DNA of 64,000 nt from Pachypanchax playfairii (GCA_006937955.1 SSNP01000025.1:1105159-1169158), one strand, 5' to 3'. Shown: positions 1 through 12,200, numbered from the stretch's first letter. A program made the numbers and translations. The notes: generated from the letters alone by a model not told the origin.

Positions 1-646
1 TATTGTATGAACATTTTATTTTTTGAGGTCTTTCAAATCTCCAAAAATTAATCAGTTCACCACCTTGAAATCACAACTCAGTAAACACCTATCAGTTACT
101 TGTACAATGTATTTACGGAGTAAAATTAAACAAAACGTTAATGAGGTAAATCAACTAATCAATACATATTAAGACAACAAAAAACTAAAGATTTTTAACA
201 CATTTTTGTGAGAAATCAAATTCCTCTTCATACGTAATATATAACATTTATGACTTTAGTGTTCAGATTTTTCTGATGATATTAACGTCTCTTAATCTTC
301 TTAAAATATACATGTATTTGAACGAGCCAATAAAATTAGAGCCACAGTTAATGAGTGAACAATGTCACTGATGTCCATTCAGTGGTTAAGATGGCAGTGC
401 ACATGCAATCAGGTTTTCTTCAAACTTAGTACACAGCAATACTGTACATTGTCACGTCCTACAAAGTATCTAAAAAACAAGTATCATGAGGATCTACACA
501 AGAAACCATGAACTCGTGCCTTCAAGCAGCCTAAACACATTTTTTCTGCCTCACCAGATGTTGGTATCTGAGCATGAAGAGCACTCCTATAGGAGGTCTG
601 CAAAGAGGCAAAAGTGTTTCAACAAAATGACAGTCGATAAAAACAC

Positions 647-701
647 AACCCTAATGAGATCTTCCATCTTCTAACATCAACCCTAATGAGGTCTTCCATC
701 T
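647..701. repeat. Short direct repeat, 2 copies
   Basis: A 23-bp segment beginning AACCCTAATGAG occurs at 647-669 and again at 679-701 with one mismatch, giving a 32-bp period. It is probably a simple local duplication. No function is implied. Confidence 0.8.
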
Positions 702-1144
702 ATCCGGCTTTTCAATGGATGTTCACTGGCAGACTTGAACTTTATTCTTTAGCTGTGCTCAGTAAATGTTTTAGAAACTCAGACAATACATTTCAGATGT
801 AGTAGATTAGACGTAAAAGTAAAGAACCAGAGCAGAGTTTTGAATATGATTTCCAATATCCATGTAAACTTAGTGCCTGTAAATCAAACTGATTTTCAGC
901 AACTATCTATTGAAATTTAGAAAACTTGGTCACAATGAGAAATTAGTAGACTTCAGGTATGTAGTGGAATCTTAATGCTTTAAAGCATGTTTATTTTAAA
1001 CAGAAAACATTTTAAAAAGGGACTAACTGAGTTGTAAAAACAATGAAATTACAGTGAGACATCATTAGAGAAGCATGCATAGTGTTGCACCTGTTTTACT
1101 TAAAGCTCCTGTGTTGGTATTGTTAAAAAGTTTTAAGCTTTCAA

Positions 1145-1310
1145 AGTCATTTCTGCAGGTTTCATTAGTGGCAGCTGGCGAGAACATTAATTGCCAATCA
1201 GTTGATCCAAGCAGTTTGCAGGTGTTATGACCATCTCATCCGCTTAATGTCACCCGCTGCCTCTCCCTCCTCACACTGATCGAATGTTGTTTAATTACCA
1301 GCCAACTGTA
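1145..1310. other. Candidate conserved non-coding island
   Basis: This stretch is less AT-rich and less repetitive than its flanks. It carries homeodomain-like TTAATTGCC and TTTAATTACC cores and CAGCTGG/CAGGTG E-box-like words. Such composition is typical of vertebrate developmental enhancers, but conservation cannot be seen from one sequence. This is an inference only. Confidence 0.15.
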
Positions 1311-2305
1311 GAGACTCAATGAACTATTAAATAACTTAATGATTTTGGCACTTTCCATCCAATAGCTAGAAGCCAGTGAAGCGATTCCCTGTGCTTATTA
1401 TACAAATGACTGCTGGCAGAGGTGCGTCCGCTTTGTGCTATTGTCATCCCACCAAACTCAGTGCAATTCAGTTGATATGAACTGAAAAGGCCATTCAAGT
1501 GTTCTGTAGATCATAAACAATTTTAGGAGACTCACGTCCAAGATTTGCTCCCTAAATGACTTGAAAAGTACATAATAATAAAGTCATTTATTTGGTTAGG
1601 TAATGATTGCATCCACTGAGCTCATAACAGCATTTCTCATTGTAATTTTACTCTTATCCAAAGGAGCTGAATCATCACACAAACAGGAACTGTGTGGACT
1701 GAGAGCAGGTGTTGCAGCTACTGTTTCATTCTGTTGCTTCCTGCTCTAACAGTTTAACTGGGTAACAGAAAGTAATGGATTATTAAAGGGAAGTTAAAGG
1801 CAGCTGGACAGATGTCAGCCCAGTCTAAAAGGTTGCCAAAAGGCAGCTTTCATCTCACTAAAGTTTCTTGTCATGCTTATTGACCTAGAGCCTGGAGATC
1901 ATAAGCTATTATAGATATTACAACTAAAATATGTAAAGCTCACCTACTATCCTGCCGCTCCGCATTACTGCTAACGGTCACTGAATGCAAACACATGAAC
2001 ATTTCTTCATAAATCATTCATACAACCCACTGGTCTTACCGAGGAATGAAGAAAAATGAACAAAGTCCAAAGTTGTTAAAGCACCATACTCAACAATGAT
2101 AAGAGTACAGTCCAACAAGCACCAGTTCACTGCAATAGTCGTGGCAGGTATAGCCCCAGAGATTTGGATTGAATGATTGGGTATTTAAAGAAGTCAATGG
2201 GTTCCACTGAATCTTCACTTTGATTTAGTCCTCAAGTCCTGCACATGCACATGGCAGCGGGGCAATCAATATTGTTGAGTTTGTTTGGGTTTTTTTTTTT
2301 CATAC

Positions 2306-2414
2306 AGGAAGAAATCTCAAGTAGAACCAGAAACAGGCTATAGGCAATTATCTGCTGGTGGGCGAAGAGGACAGAAGAGACTAAGACAAATACAAAACCT
2401 GTTGCTCCAAATTC
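2306..2414 (-). other. Exon-like open segment, weak candidate
   Basis: On the minus strand a pyrimidine-rich tract ends in CTCTCTGCAG, a good 3' splice site, with the AG at 2416-2415. It is followed by 109 bp that stay open and would encode a strongly hydrophobic peptide of about 36 residues, starting EFGATGFVFVLV. The segment is followed by GTATGA, a mediocre donor. It could be a membrane-spanning exon, but I do not recognise the protein and AT-rich DNA often gives hydrophobic chance frames. No partner exon was found on this strand. Confidence 0.15.
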
Positions 2415-4035
2415 CTGCAGAGAGAAGAATGGAAACACAAAGTTAGTGACTTTTCTCTGTAGTGAACCACTTGAACTAGGCCAGTCATGGTGTGCCTAGC
2501 ATCCATAAAATGACCTTCCAGTCTAATGAAAAACACTTGAGGGCAGTAATTCCTTACAAACAAAAAGAACCACCATGCTCATTTATATAATTAGAAATTA
2601 TCCCATAGTTTTGGTTACTACACTGCTGAGAAGGAACATGCAGTTATTGTAAAAGAACAAACAGTTTGGAGTAAAAACAACAACAAAAAAAACTAATAAA
2701 AGCTTTTTTGTTTGTTTTTGAAGCAGAAGATTGTATGTGGTGCATGCCAGCAAACTGGTCAAATGTGAAGGAGGAACACAAAGGTGCAAGTAATTTTAAA
2801 CTTGCATAAGACACCTCACTGCATAAAAATTTGGGATTACCAAAGCTGTCTTCTCTTAACATCACTGCCTAAAGATGTCCTGGTAGAGCCTGTGTAGCCT
2901 CTTTCATCATCCTCTTAACTTGACTTCTAGCCTTTTGCTATTGTCATGCAAGAAGAAAGCAAAAAGTATTGGAAACCTTGTTTTCAGCAGCTGCTGTGTG
3001 TGTTTCTGTTGAATTTTTCCTAATTGCCTCCCAAAGGAGTTTTACTGCTGTCAAATAGAAGGAGAGGAGGGCAAATGGAAGCATGATAGCAGAAGGCAGA
3101 TGACATAGGAAGAAGGATGGGAAGAAAGACAGAATGCCAATGAAAACAAGAAGACAATAAAAACAGATGAATTAAGGGAAACAGTGTTACAAAAAAGAAG
3201 AAGTGGGATATGATGTTCCATGTATGATTGCATTGTTCATATTTGCTGTTATTTTAGCTTTAGGAAAACAATGTTAATGTGACACACTCATTCCTCCATC
3301 TGTAATACACATGATTCTTTTTGAAGAAACAATGACCAACTGTTCTTCCTGTACAATCAAACTTGATAATTTAAAATACACATGATCAGCAACCTTCCAA
3401 AGGCTATATACATCTTTAAACCATAGTATGAATGATGAATAATTTATCTCTGATTTACATTGTTATTCTCTGATTTTTTTTAGAGTATAAACTTTGCTGA
3501 AGTATAACACATGTACAACAGGTTACTGCACATTTAATATTGACTATTAAAAGAAACTTCTAAGTATTCCTGCAATAACTTTACATTTTATCAAGAATAT
3601 ACTCTGGAAAAAAAGTATTAGCTACATGGCTTGACAAGAATCTAATTGACCTTATATAACAAAAAGTTATGCAATATAATAATCAGATTCCATTAAAAAA
3701 AGAAAAAAAGAGGAAACAGCTGATGCATTTAAGGATTAAGGAGATCATCGTTAAGATCCACAACCATGGACATTCTAATCTTTAAAGTTAATAACACAAA
3801 AAATTAAATACATTATTTGTCTTTGAGTTCAGCAGTCATAGGTAAGTTGCTTAAGGATACAACTCTAAAGCTCCAAAAATCCTTACCATTGCTAGAAAGT
3901 AGTCCATATGTTTTTAGAAATTTTGTATTCTGACCATTTACAAATTTCATAAATCAAATGTAAAAACAAAACAAACAACAAAAAAACAAGCTAGTTCTTA
4001 TTTTGAAATGTATACATTTATGTAATACCACTTTA

Positions 4036-4212
4036 TAGCCATAGGGACCTGGGAACTTCAATGTACTATGCAGTACATCAGCTATTCCTCGTACTGCACT
4101 CTAACTGGACAGAGATCTCTGATGTTGTTCCTGGGATTTCTTGGAGCCACTCAGTCTCACAGTTTGGGGGTCACAGCTTGAAGTGCTCTAATGACCACTG
4201 GTACCATTAAGC
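4036..4212 (-). mobile_element. LINE ORF C-terminal remnant, 3' part (R4/Rex6-like)
   Basis: Read on the minus strand, this segment resembles the extreme C-terminus of a fish non-LTR retrotransposon ORF. It starts VPVVIRALQAVTPKL, then after a one-base frame change continues EWLQEIPGTTSEISVQ, and ends near a PRSLW stretch at 4036. Several internal stops and the frameshift show it is a dead fossil. The same ORF resumes at 4441 beyond a MITE. From memory the ORF type is the one with a C-terminal PD..D restriction-like endonuclease (R4 clade, Rex6/Dong-like). The LINE assignment is firm, the clade less so. Confidence 0.8.
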
Positions 4213-4440
4213 CACATGTGTCAAACTTCAGTCCTCTAGGGCCACTAACCTGCAGGTTTTAGATGTTCCTCTGCTACATAACATCTGGTTTGGATGAGCA
4301 GGTAATTAACAGGCCGCAGAACTTGATGATATAATTAGAAAATAAATAAATAAATTCAGTCAGGTGTGTTGGAGCTGAAAAATAAAACACCTAAAACATG
4401 CAGGATAGCAGCCCTCAAGGACTGGAGTCTGACACCCCTG
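4213..4440. mobile_element. Foldback hAT-like MITE, copy 1
   Basis: A 228-bp element whose two ends are imperfect inverted repeats over most of its length. The left end reads GTGTCAAACTTCAGTCC and the right end GGACTGGAGTCTGACACCCC. The arms share TTTTAGATGTT at left and AACACCTAAAACATGCAGG at right, and an AAATAAATAAATAAA run lies near the centre. It interrupts a LINE ORF remnant whose halves lie at 4036-4212 and 4441-4690, so it is younger than that LINE. A clear target duplication could not be read. Four related copies occur in the window. Confidence 0.8.
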
Positions 4441-4690
4441 CAAGGCCTTGACTGTTCACTTTGTCTTTCCATCTGCTATATTTCTTAAGCTTCTCTCATT
4501 CCTTCTTTTTGATGTTACTGCAGCCTTGGATCACTCCAGCTACCAACACTACCTTCTTTAGTTTGTTGATGGCCACAATGTCCCGCTGGTTCGACCTGTT
4601 TGACCATTTAGAACATCCTACAGTGTCTTAGCCATGTCATTCTCAGTAACTCCCACTTTGACTGAGGAACCTTCAGCCTGTACAATTATA
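4441..4690 (-). mobile_element. LINE ORF remnant, 5' part (R4/Rex6-like)
   Basis: This continues the LINE broken by the MITE at 4213-4440. On the minus strand one frame gives ENDMAKTL followed by a stop. A shifted frame gives NQRDIVAINKLKKVV, matching the position where this ORF type has its PD..D endonuclease core; the P is replaced by R here. SNIKKKE then follows. Order and spacing fit the 3' half of the same ORF. Frameshifts and stops make it non-functional. The 5' side fades out near 4690. Confidence 0.78.
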
Positions 4691-5540
4691 TGTGCTTGCC
4701 TGTATCTTACTTCCCACCATGGACATGGAGTGCTGGACATTCAAAAAGGGAATTCAAAGAAACAGCAAACAGTTTTCTGTTACTGCTGACATTAAGTTAA
4801 CTTCAAATAAGAACACAGAGTTCTTGATAACAACAAAGGATATGATGTAGATCAAAAACTCGCTGCCAAAATTATTAAGCCTCCTCTGTTTCAACAGATC
4901 AGTGGATTTCTCAGGTCACTGTTCTGTTTAAAAACTGTGGAGCTTGAGAGGGTTATAATAAATCATATCCCCAGTGTGATAATATAAGGAGCTGTTAAAG
5001 TAAAGTGCTCCGACAAAATTATATTTGAGGACATTTCCTCTGTTAAAAGTCAGTGAACTTTGCAAAGCCAGTCAGTGGCTTTTACTTACAGAAATTATAT
5101 GTGACTAGTGATATCACGTTCAGAATAAAAATGATTATTTAAACAAAAATAAATAAATAAAAAATAGAAAAGTCCTTTAAAGTTGGTGTTTTTTGCCAAA
5201 AGCATGCCTGCAGCAAGCAGCCTAGGTGTAGCTATCCATGGTGCTGAAAAGATATATTAAGTTTACATAAGTAAAAATAAAGTCAGCTGTAAGAAACACA
5301 GCAGTAAGAGCATCTGTTTAATTATTACACTTAGTACATTCTGAAAACAGCCTGCAGCCTGAGCCTCCAGCCCGCAGCCTCATGTTTAATACATAATAAA
5401 GACAACACTAATAGTTCATGTAAACTTCCATAACTCATACTGCCGCTAATTGATTGAACTAAGGTGCTGTCACTTTGCTATAGTTTAGGTTATTATCTTT
5501 ATTGAAGATAGAAGCCAGTGAAAAATGATCTGAATAAAGC

Positions 5541-5561
5541 AAAAAAAAAAAAAAAAAAAAA
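5541..5561. repeat. Poly-A run (21 A)
   Basis: Twenty-one consecutive A residues follow a TGAATAAAGC context. It could be the decayed tail of a retroposed sequence on the plus strand, but nothing recognisable lies directly upstream. Confidence 0.9.
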
Positions 5562-6439
5562 TTATGGAAAAAGGTAGAATAACCATAAATTTTTTTATTA
5601 TACCACTGTGCACAATGTAGTTGAATTTGAACTGTCGCTTGAAATTACTAACAATAACGTCAAGGATGCATGTTGTTAAATAAGCAACAAATCAAAACTG
5701 TATGTTGACTGTTTTCATCCGAGGCTGTGAATTTTTCAAAGAAAGTAAAAGATTCACAATGTCTACATATAGTTTATATACCACCCGGTCATAAGAATGA
5801 GCATGCATTGCATAGGACAAATGTATCTTAACTCAAATGCTATCTCTGAAAAAGTCCAGGAATCTGAAGTTCTCAGAAATTTCACAACATGAGTGATTTT
5901 TCAAGTTGACAAAATAAACACTTTCTCTTTCAGACCTGAAGGTATAAGACCTGTTCTGTGGGATTTCCCACCATCAGGTACTTGGTTCAATAAACGTGTT
6001 TAAGTTTTTTCTTGCACCTCGGGTCATGTGAATTTACAAGTGTGTTGCTTACAAAAACCTGCACAAACACTTTCACATGTTACTGGAAAAGTAGGGAACA
6101 GACTGCAGCAACATACTGTATGATAAAAATCAACTGTGGTCCAGCTCAGTATAGCGGCACTCAGTTTCTTTTATTACTACAGGTGGACGTTTAAGAACAA
6201 AACAAATGACTGTTCATTTAATCCTACTACTATTGGAAAATAAAGGTTGATTGTCACACAGACATACTCCGTCCTTCTCCTGTCTCCTTCATGAACATGT
6301 TCTTTTTGTTGCTTTTAGACCTAAATCCCAATAGAACTTAAAAGGTAGAAATTACTTAATTTTGGTATTAAATACCCACTGGACCTGCTGCTGCAGGAAA
6401 ACTTTGATATAGTGTGAAAGCATCCAAGGTGGAATTCTC

Positions 6440-6790
6440 CTCTGCAAATTTACCCACAGAAAAGAAATGGAAGTAGGCAGAGGTATTTATTTATTAATAT
6501 GTCAAGTGCGGGCATTACCTCAGTGGCATATTATTTTCTTTTCTTCTGGTGTGCCCCTCCCCTCCACATGCAGCATTAGTAAATGTGTGCTGACAGCAGA
6601 GGTTACCTTGAGCAGGCTGCCGGACCTGGGGGCTGTATGTCTTCATTTTCCCCAGAATCTGCAGATGCCAGGGAAAAGCGAAAGTTATTTTCTGTCTCTG
6701 GCCCACGGGGAATGCTGAAGCTAATGATCTTGGCCATGTTGATTGTTACCTTGCTCCTAAAATAGCACTTTACTTTTAGGGGCAAGTGCC
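6440..6790. other. Candidate conserved non-coding island
   Basis: This stretch is clearly less AT-rich than its flanks and non-repetitive. It contains TTTATTAATATG and AGCTAATGATC homeodomain-like cores and a balanced-composition segment around 6600-6720. The frames overlapping here are open on both strands, which suggests compositional constraint rather than a real exon. Enhancer-like status is inferred, not shown. Confidence 0.17.
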
Positions 6791-7569
6791 AGGGAATGCA
6801 AGCAGCAAAGATGAAGAGAGATGTGTGGGGTGTGAGCGAGGCAAGGGTTTGGAGTGGACTGCCTGAACACATGCACACACAGGTACCAGGAGTCAGGTGC
6901 ATGGTGTGATTATACTCAACCTTTGTTTCTATCTATTTATCATCTGGATTATTTAGGTCAACCTCGATGCACCCTGAACACCTATCACATAGTGACAGAA
7001 TAAAACTCAATTATCTGAGTTATAGTAGAAGGTTAGAGGTGACAATTATGTGCACACCTGTACTTAATATCTAAGAATCATAAAAAAATTAAAACAGCAG
7101 AAAAAATATATTTTTAAAGAGGACATTGCATTAAAAACGTTTTTTCTGAGGTTTCTGTTGAATATTTTAGCTCCACAGGTGTCCTTACTTTCATATTGGT
7201 TACAAAAACACCACAACAACTTCTCTTTAAGTTTTTATCTCTCAAACTACGGCTGAGCCTCTGTGAGATGGATGTAAAGCACATTGAAGTGAAACATACA
7301 GTCAATCCAAAGTTAAAAGAAAAGTGAAATTTAAATGTTTTTACACCAAATCTGATAATATATGACTTTCCTTTAGACTGGTGCTGAAATGTGGACCAAT
7401 TAAAACTATAACTGAGTTTAAATAAAAATGTATGATGCATTTCTGTATATTGTTATTGTACTAACTCCCAGGAAATCTTGCTTTCCAGAACCATCATGTT
7501 CACATGAACAAGCCAAGCAAGTATATGGACGTGAACTGAAAACATTGGGGTGTAGGATCAAATTAAATC

Positions 7570-7860
7570 CTTGACATTCCTTCTTGTTAATGCTCATAGA
7601 TTCCTATCTGCCCTAAGCAGAGCCGTGCCCTTCAGTTCTCTGTTTCATCATAATGAAACTGATGAAGAGCACATGTGAACTGTAGAGAGCAGGAGTCTTA
7701 ACAAATGAGCCAAAATGAAGGGTTATTACATTTAAACACAGGCTGACATTAATTTGTTAATCCTGGGGTGGCCATTTTAGAGAAAACTAATTGACACGTC
7801 AGTAATCAGGGACTAATTTGTTGTTCCATGTCAGCCTGAAAAGCATTTCTAAATTGCACT
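7570..7860. other. Candidate conserved non-coding island with homeodomain-site cluster
   Basis: Several TAAT-type cores lie close together: ATTAATTTGTTAAT at 7748-7761, ACTAATTGAC at 7786-7795, and AGTAATCAGGGACTAATT just after 7800. Around them is complex, non-repetitive sequence. Dense homeodomain-like sites in complex sequence are typical of vertebrate developmental enhancers. Conservation is not testable here. Confidence 0.25.
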
Positions 7861-8164
7861 ATAACAATCTCTGTTAGATGATCTCCTCCAGAGTTCCAAT
7901 GTTTGGTAAGAAGAATCCTTTATGATTGCTTCAACAGATGTCTTTGTTTTTGTAGTGAAACTTTCATGAGACTGTATTGAAAATGATGGGTAATGATGCA
8001 AAAAAGATGTTTTTTTTCTATCTTTAATGGATATTGTGGAATATTGTTTAGTTGTTGCTGCTGGAGGCTAAGTGTCAGTGTCACTATCTGTTCCCTGTCC
8101 AATAAAAACAAGGACTGCATTCGTGAAACGATATTTTAAGTCTTTAATAATGTAGCTTAGATTC

Positions 8165-8286
8165 TGCCAGGGCTTCCCCTTGTCTCTGCTCCCATTTGTG
8201 GTCCTCATTAATGTGATCTCAAGTCATGGAGTCATGGAGAGAGGAGCCTCAGTTTGGGAACCCTGTGGTCTCAGAACCAGAATTGG
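8165..8286 (+). mobile_element. RTE-type LINE remnant, 5' part
   Basis: The plus strand resembles the reverse-transcriptase region of a common fish RTE-type LINE: a GGGCTTCCCCTTGTCTC stretch, then GTCATGGA.. and CAGTTTGG..TGGTCTCAG, the segment just before the catalytic A/F-ADD motif region. It is heavily decayed, with no open frame. The match stops near 8286 and resumes at 8834 at the expected next residues, so the intervening 550 bp is an insertion. Confidence 0.7.
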
Positions 8287-8833
8287 TTTATTACCAGGTA
8301 TTATTTGCTCAATAGAAGAAATTTGTCTTGGGTGAAGATGAACAGAGAATAAAGTGAAGTAGGAATAGCAAACATAAGAACCAGTAATGTTTACATAACC
8401 AAAGCATTTGTGTAAAAAGCATTTCTTCAAAACTTTAAGATACAAATAAATCAGTGAGACACTGGGGGTGAGAGGGTGGAAGAGGTGGGGGGGAGTTGAT
8501 AAGCAGCAGAGGGGAAGAAACTGTTCTTGTGGTTGGAGATCCTGGTTCTAATGGACCGAAGCTTCTTCCAGAAGGGAGAATCTGAAATATTTTATGTCCA
8601 ACATGAGAGCAACAAGCCAAAATCTGTCCTGCTCTCTTCAGAGCCCTGGAAGTGTACAGGTCGTGGAGGGGGGGGGTTGCACCCAAAAATGTTCTCAGCA
8701 GATTGGACAATACGCTGCAGTTAGTCCTTGTCCCTGGCTGTAGTAGTGTACCAGATGGTGATGGAGGAGTTGAGGATGGACTTGATTATGGAGATGTAGA
8801 AGTGCACATCTCATGACTGTTTTTTATATTTGT
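8287..8833 (-). mobile_element. LINE ORF C-terminal remnant with 3' UTR, nested in RTE
   Basis: On the minus strand, from about 8810 down to 8450, the frame reads SIIKSILNSSITIWY, a TARDKD stretch with a stop, LQRIVQSAENIFGC, LHDLYTSRALKRAGQ and FQILPSG. After a frame change it continues LRSIRTRISNHKNSFFPSA. This is the conserved tail of a Jockey/CR1-type non-LTR retrotransposon ORF. Below 8450 lies an AT-rich 3' UTR with an AATTTCTTCTATTGAG..AATAA end typical of such elements. It is 5'-truncated, with one stop and one frameshift, and sits inside the opposite-strand RTE LINE, so it is the younger of the two. Confidence 0.8.
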
Positions 8834-9292
8834 TTTTTTACAGATTATGTGGTTCTGTTGGTCTCTTCAAAAGAGGACTCTCAATCTGCACTGGGGAAGT
8901 CAGCACTTTGGTTTGATGTGGCTGAATGAGAGTCAGATTTAACCTGAAAAAAGGTGGAGAGCTCCCTTTCATTTGGTTTGAGCGTTTGCCTCAAGTGGAG
9001 GAGTTCAAATATCTTGATATTCGGTTCAAATGTAGGTGGTGGAATGGAATAAGATACTGTATGTACTGATGGCTTTGCAGTAATGAGGCCATTGCTCCAG
9101 TATGTCATGGTGAAAAAATACTTAACACAAATGCCGTGGGTCTTGATTTTCTAGACAGTTTACCTTCGGATCCTAACCATGGTCATGAGATTTGGATCAT
9201 GATCAAGCCTGGGGAACACCTTAGCATCCACCAGGAGAAACCCAGGAGTGTTGCTAGGCAGAGGGAAGTTTAGGTTTCACTCCTGGATCTGG
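8834..9292 (+). mobile_element. RTE-type LINE remnant, 3' part
   Basis: The RTE-type LINE resumes with ACAGATTATGTGGTTCTGTTGG, the decayed equivalent of the reverse-transcriptase catalytic segment. It continues with a CCTCAAGTGGAGGAGTTCAA segment (PQVEEFKYL type), a GCAGTAATGAGGCC..GTCATGGTGAA segment, a CATGGTCATGAG..TTGG segment and a GGGGAACACCTTAGCATCC..GAGGGAAGT segment. The order matches the ORF C-terminus, with an internal deletion after about 9205. Many stops are present. In intact relatives the element ends in an ATGG-type tail, not reached here. Confidence 0.75.
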
Positions 9293-12200
9293 TAGCTTTG
9301 TGATTCAACCTTGGAGTTGCAACACAAGCTGAGCAGATGAAATATCCTATAAATATCATTTTAGACCTGAAACTCAAGCATGCACCTTTGTATGAAGTGT
9401 CACACAAAGTAAAGTTACGATAACCCAAATTTGGTAACAAATCAAGATTGTAAACTGACCATACAATCAGGATAGTAAGTCCTAAAATCTGTGCCTTCAC
9501 TTACCAAAATACTTGCCCTTGCATTGACAGGCAAGATCTCCTTAAAACAATAAACATATTAAAACTTGTGCAAAAAACAGTCAGACTTTGATGAAGCACT
9601 GCGTAAACATTAAACACATTTTAGTTATCTCAATTAACTGCAATCTGAGTGATTTAGACATCAGAAGGCCAAGCACAAGGCATTTTCATTAACTGTCCAA
9701 ACAAACACACACTATGCTTGAAAACATGCATCACGCAAATCAACCTTGATGCACTCTTTTTAGTGCACTCAATTTATTGAACTGAATTTAGGTTTAATTT
9801 GCATCCCAATTTGACCCTGGAACCTCTCACCAAAGCACACGGTGCTTTATTGCTCCCAAGTTTGTAATCAGACAGTCATTGACGAGTAATTTGAATGTCA
9901 ATGGTCCTACTTCTTATTGTTGTTGTTTACTGGCTCAAAGTTCAGAGTCTTGATGGAAGTCTACGGCTTTTGTTTTTTGTTTGTTTTGTTTTATTGTTGT
10001 TGTTAAAAAACAAAATAAGACTTTAACGTTTAATTGTGCAAGTAAAGCGATGCATTAGATTTGGTTTTGTTTTCATAAGTTACTTTTTGGGTAGTTATAG
10101 TCTACTTTAACATACACTGACCTACATTTCCACAGAATCCCCCTTTGGCAAACGCAGAGATTGTGCCCGAATGAATGATTTTAAATGTTGGAGGATGGAG
10201 CTGTTTGGCTGGAATCCTTCCAGTTGAGAAAGCAAGAGTCACTCGTCTCACTCCAATACAACTTGTCATAATGCTGCATTTCATTCAAGTCTATTCTGGC
10301 AGCTGTTTGTGGGAAAATAGCGTTAGTGTCTTTGCATCTTCTATTATAAGCATGCAAAATAGAATTTATGTTTTAGTCCTTTTCCCAGTTTTGGATAAAA
10401 AATAAAAGTGTTGGTTGACTGAACAAACAACTGTGGAAATATTTCATGCATGTCTAAACTAATTTTTACTGTTTTGAAAAAAAATGTTGATCAGATCTAA
10501 GAAGAACATTGGCCGGGCAACATAAAATGTTGCTTCATGAATTTGGAAAGTAGTTTGCCTGGAAAACCTGCAGAAGAAATCGATTATCTGGATTTCAAAC
10601 ATTCTTTTCTCTTCATGGTAAAATCAGCTATACAATTTTATACCATAGAATCTATAAAAAAAGCACAAAAGGTGAAGAAAAAACTGTTAATGGTTTTTAT
10701 ACAAAACTACTATATTATTCTAAAACAACAAAATTGAACACCCATCAGCTTGTCACCCAGCTGAAGCAGTTGTGTAAACCCATACAGGTGGGTTCTGTTC
10801 ACCCTTTACCTGGTTCACCTCTGTTATCTTAAGCTCTTCACCAGATTTTGCATAACAATTCAAACACAAACACAAAGATTTTTAATAAAAGAAAACAAAG
10901 AGCCAATTTCGGGAACTAGAGTCATGACAAAAAATTCAGAGTTGTATCACAATATTATCAATGATATTTAGAGTTGCGTGACTCTATAAGGAAACTCATT
11001 CAGACAATATTAAGGCTGGAAAATTAAGCAATATGCAGCTGTTTTATTTATTTATTTAAACTGACACTGACACATTGCAACAATAATAAGATTGCATGAT
11101 AGATGTTGGTGACAGTAGTTATTTATCATCTCATATCTACTATAAAAATTACAAATAAAGTGAGACTTGTTTATATCAAGATCTATGGATTTCAAAACAT
11201 TAAATGTATCAGAAGATGAAAATCACTGGCAATGATGACTAATCCACCAAAACTAAAACTGCTGGGCTGAAACTTTAAGCATTCATTGTTATGCTTCTAT
11301 CTGAAAACCTCATGTTTTGGTTATCTATGAAATGTGTGGTTGCTTATTTTTAACATTAAACAATATTGTGGCTTTAGATTTTTTGTTAATTTTTCATTGT
11401 CAACTAAGCACAAATGTTTTTACATTTTTTGCAACGCTGACAGCAGATTCAAGGATCCCTTTAGGAAAACAAGAGTATTTTTATTCCTCCCTGTCTTGTC
11501 CATGTCTTTTAGTTCCAGAGAGGTTTTACCTACTCTGAAACTTTGCTGAAAAACAGCTAAAGCAGTGTGATGAAAGGACCACTGGTTCAGGTTTTTGTGT
11601 ATAATTTCATGATGGGTGTCATGGTTTCCTTGAAGAAGGCAAACATTTAGTGGCACAGTTGCTCATTTACAAATTGCTGTTCATGCCTCTTTTTTTCTTT
11701 GTTATTCAAATAAAAACCCCTAAATAACGTTCCCTTCTGCTGTATCAGGGACACACAAAGACCCTGTCCATCTCCCCTGGCCTTTTAAGTGACTTTGTCC
11801 TTTGTCCCTCTCCATGCCTTCCTCTCTGGTTCTACATGGGTCCCCTATGCAGTGGCAGGTGCACTTGTGGGGCTATGGAGGATTTTGCCAGGAGCTTGAA
11901 TGCAGGCTTTATAGACTGGCTTTCAATGTCCCTCCTGTTCCCCTGTGTGTTATCTTAGGAAAGCTACTATCATCTCTGTTATGATCTACATCCCTCCATT
12001 TGTGGCTTCTCCCACGTCAGATGAGACAGGCTTCCAAAGACCTCCAGGGGGGTTGTGTTGCTCCATTTCAATCAGGAGTCTGAATCCCCCCATGTACCCC
12101 ACCACCCAACACACACAGACACACATCCACTCACCAATGTGAGAGACTCTCCGTGTGACTTTAAGGCAGCCAGGCTAAAGTAGCAGAGGATGAAACTGAC

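Larger units (their letters stand above)
1..4035. other. AT-rich non-coding stretch
   Basis: No convincing gene is seen in this stretch. Open frames are short, overlap on both strands and lack coding-like composition. It contains a short direct repeat near 650-700, a less AT-rich island near 1150-1310 and one weak exon-like frame on the minus strand near 2306-2414, each listed separately. Homopurine and A-rich runs are common, as expected for AT-rich fish intergenic or intronic DNA. Confidence 0.6.
4691..8164. other. AT-rich non-coding stretch
   Basis: No gene is recognised. It includes a 21-base poly-A run at 5541-5561 and two less AT-rich islands listed separately (6440-6790 and 7570-7860). 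The short open frames near 6.5-6.9 kb overlap on both strands and do not look like exons with matching splice sites. Confidence 0.55.

Noticed and set aside
8435..8710. 91-codon minus-strand frame as a gene
   Set aside because: It is part of a LINE C-terminus. The last third of the frame is out of phase with the LINE protein, so the frame itself is not a gene.
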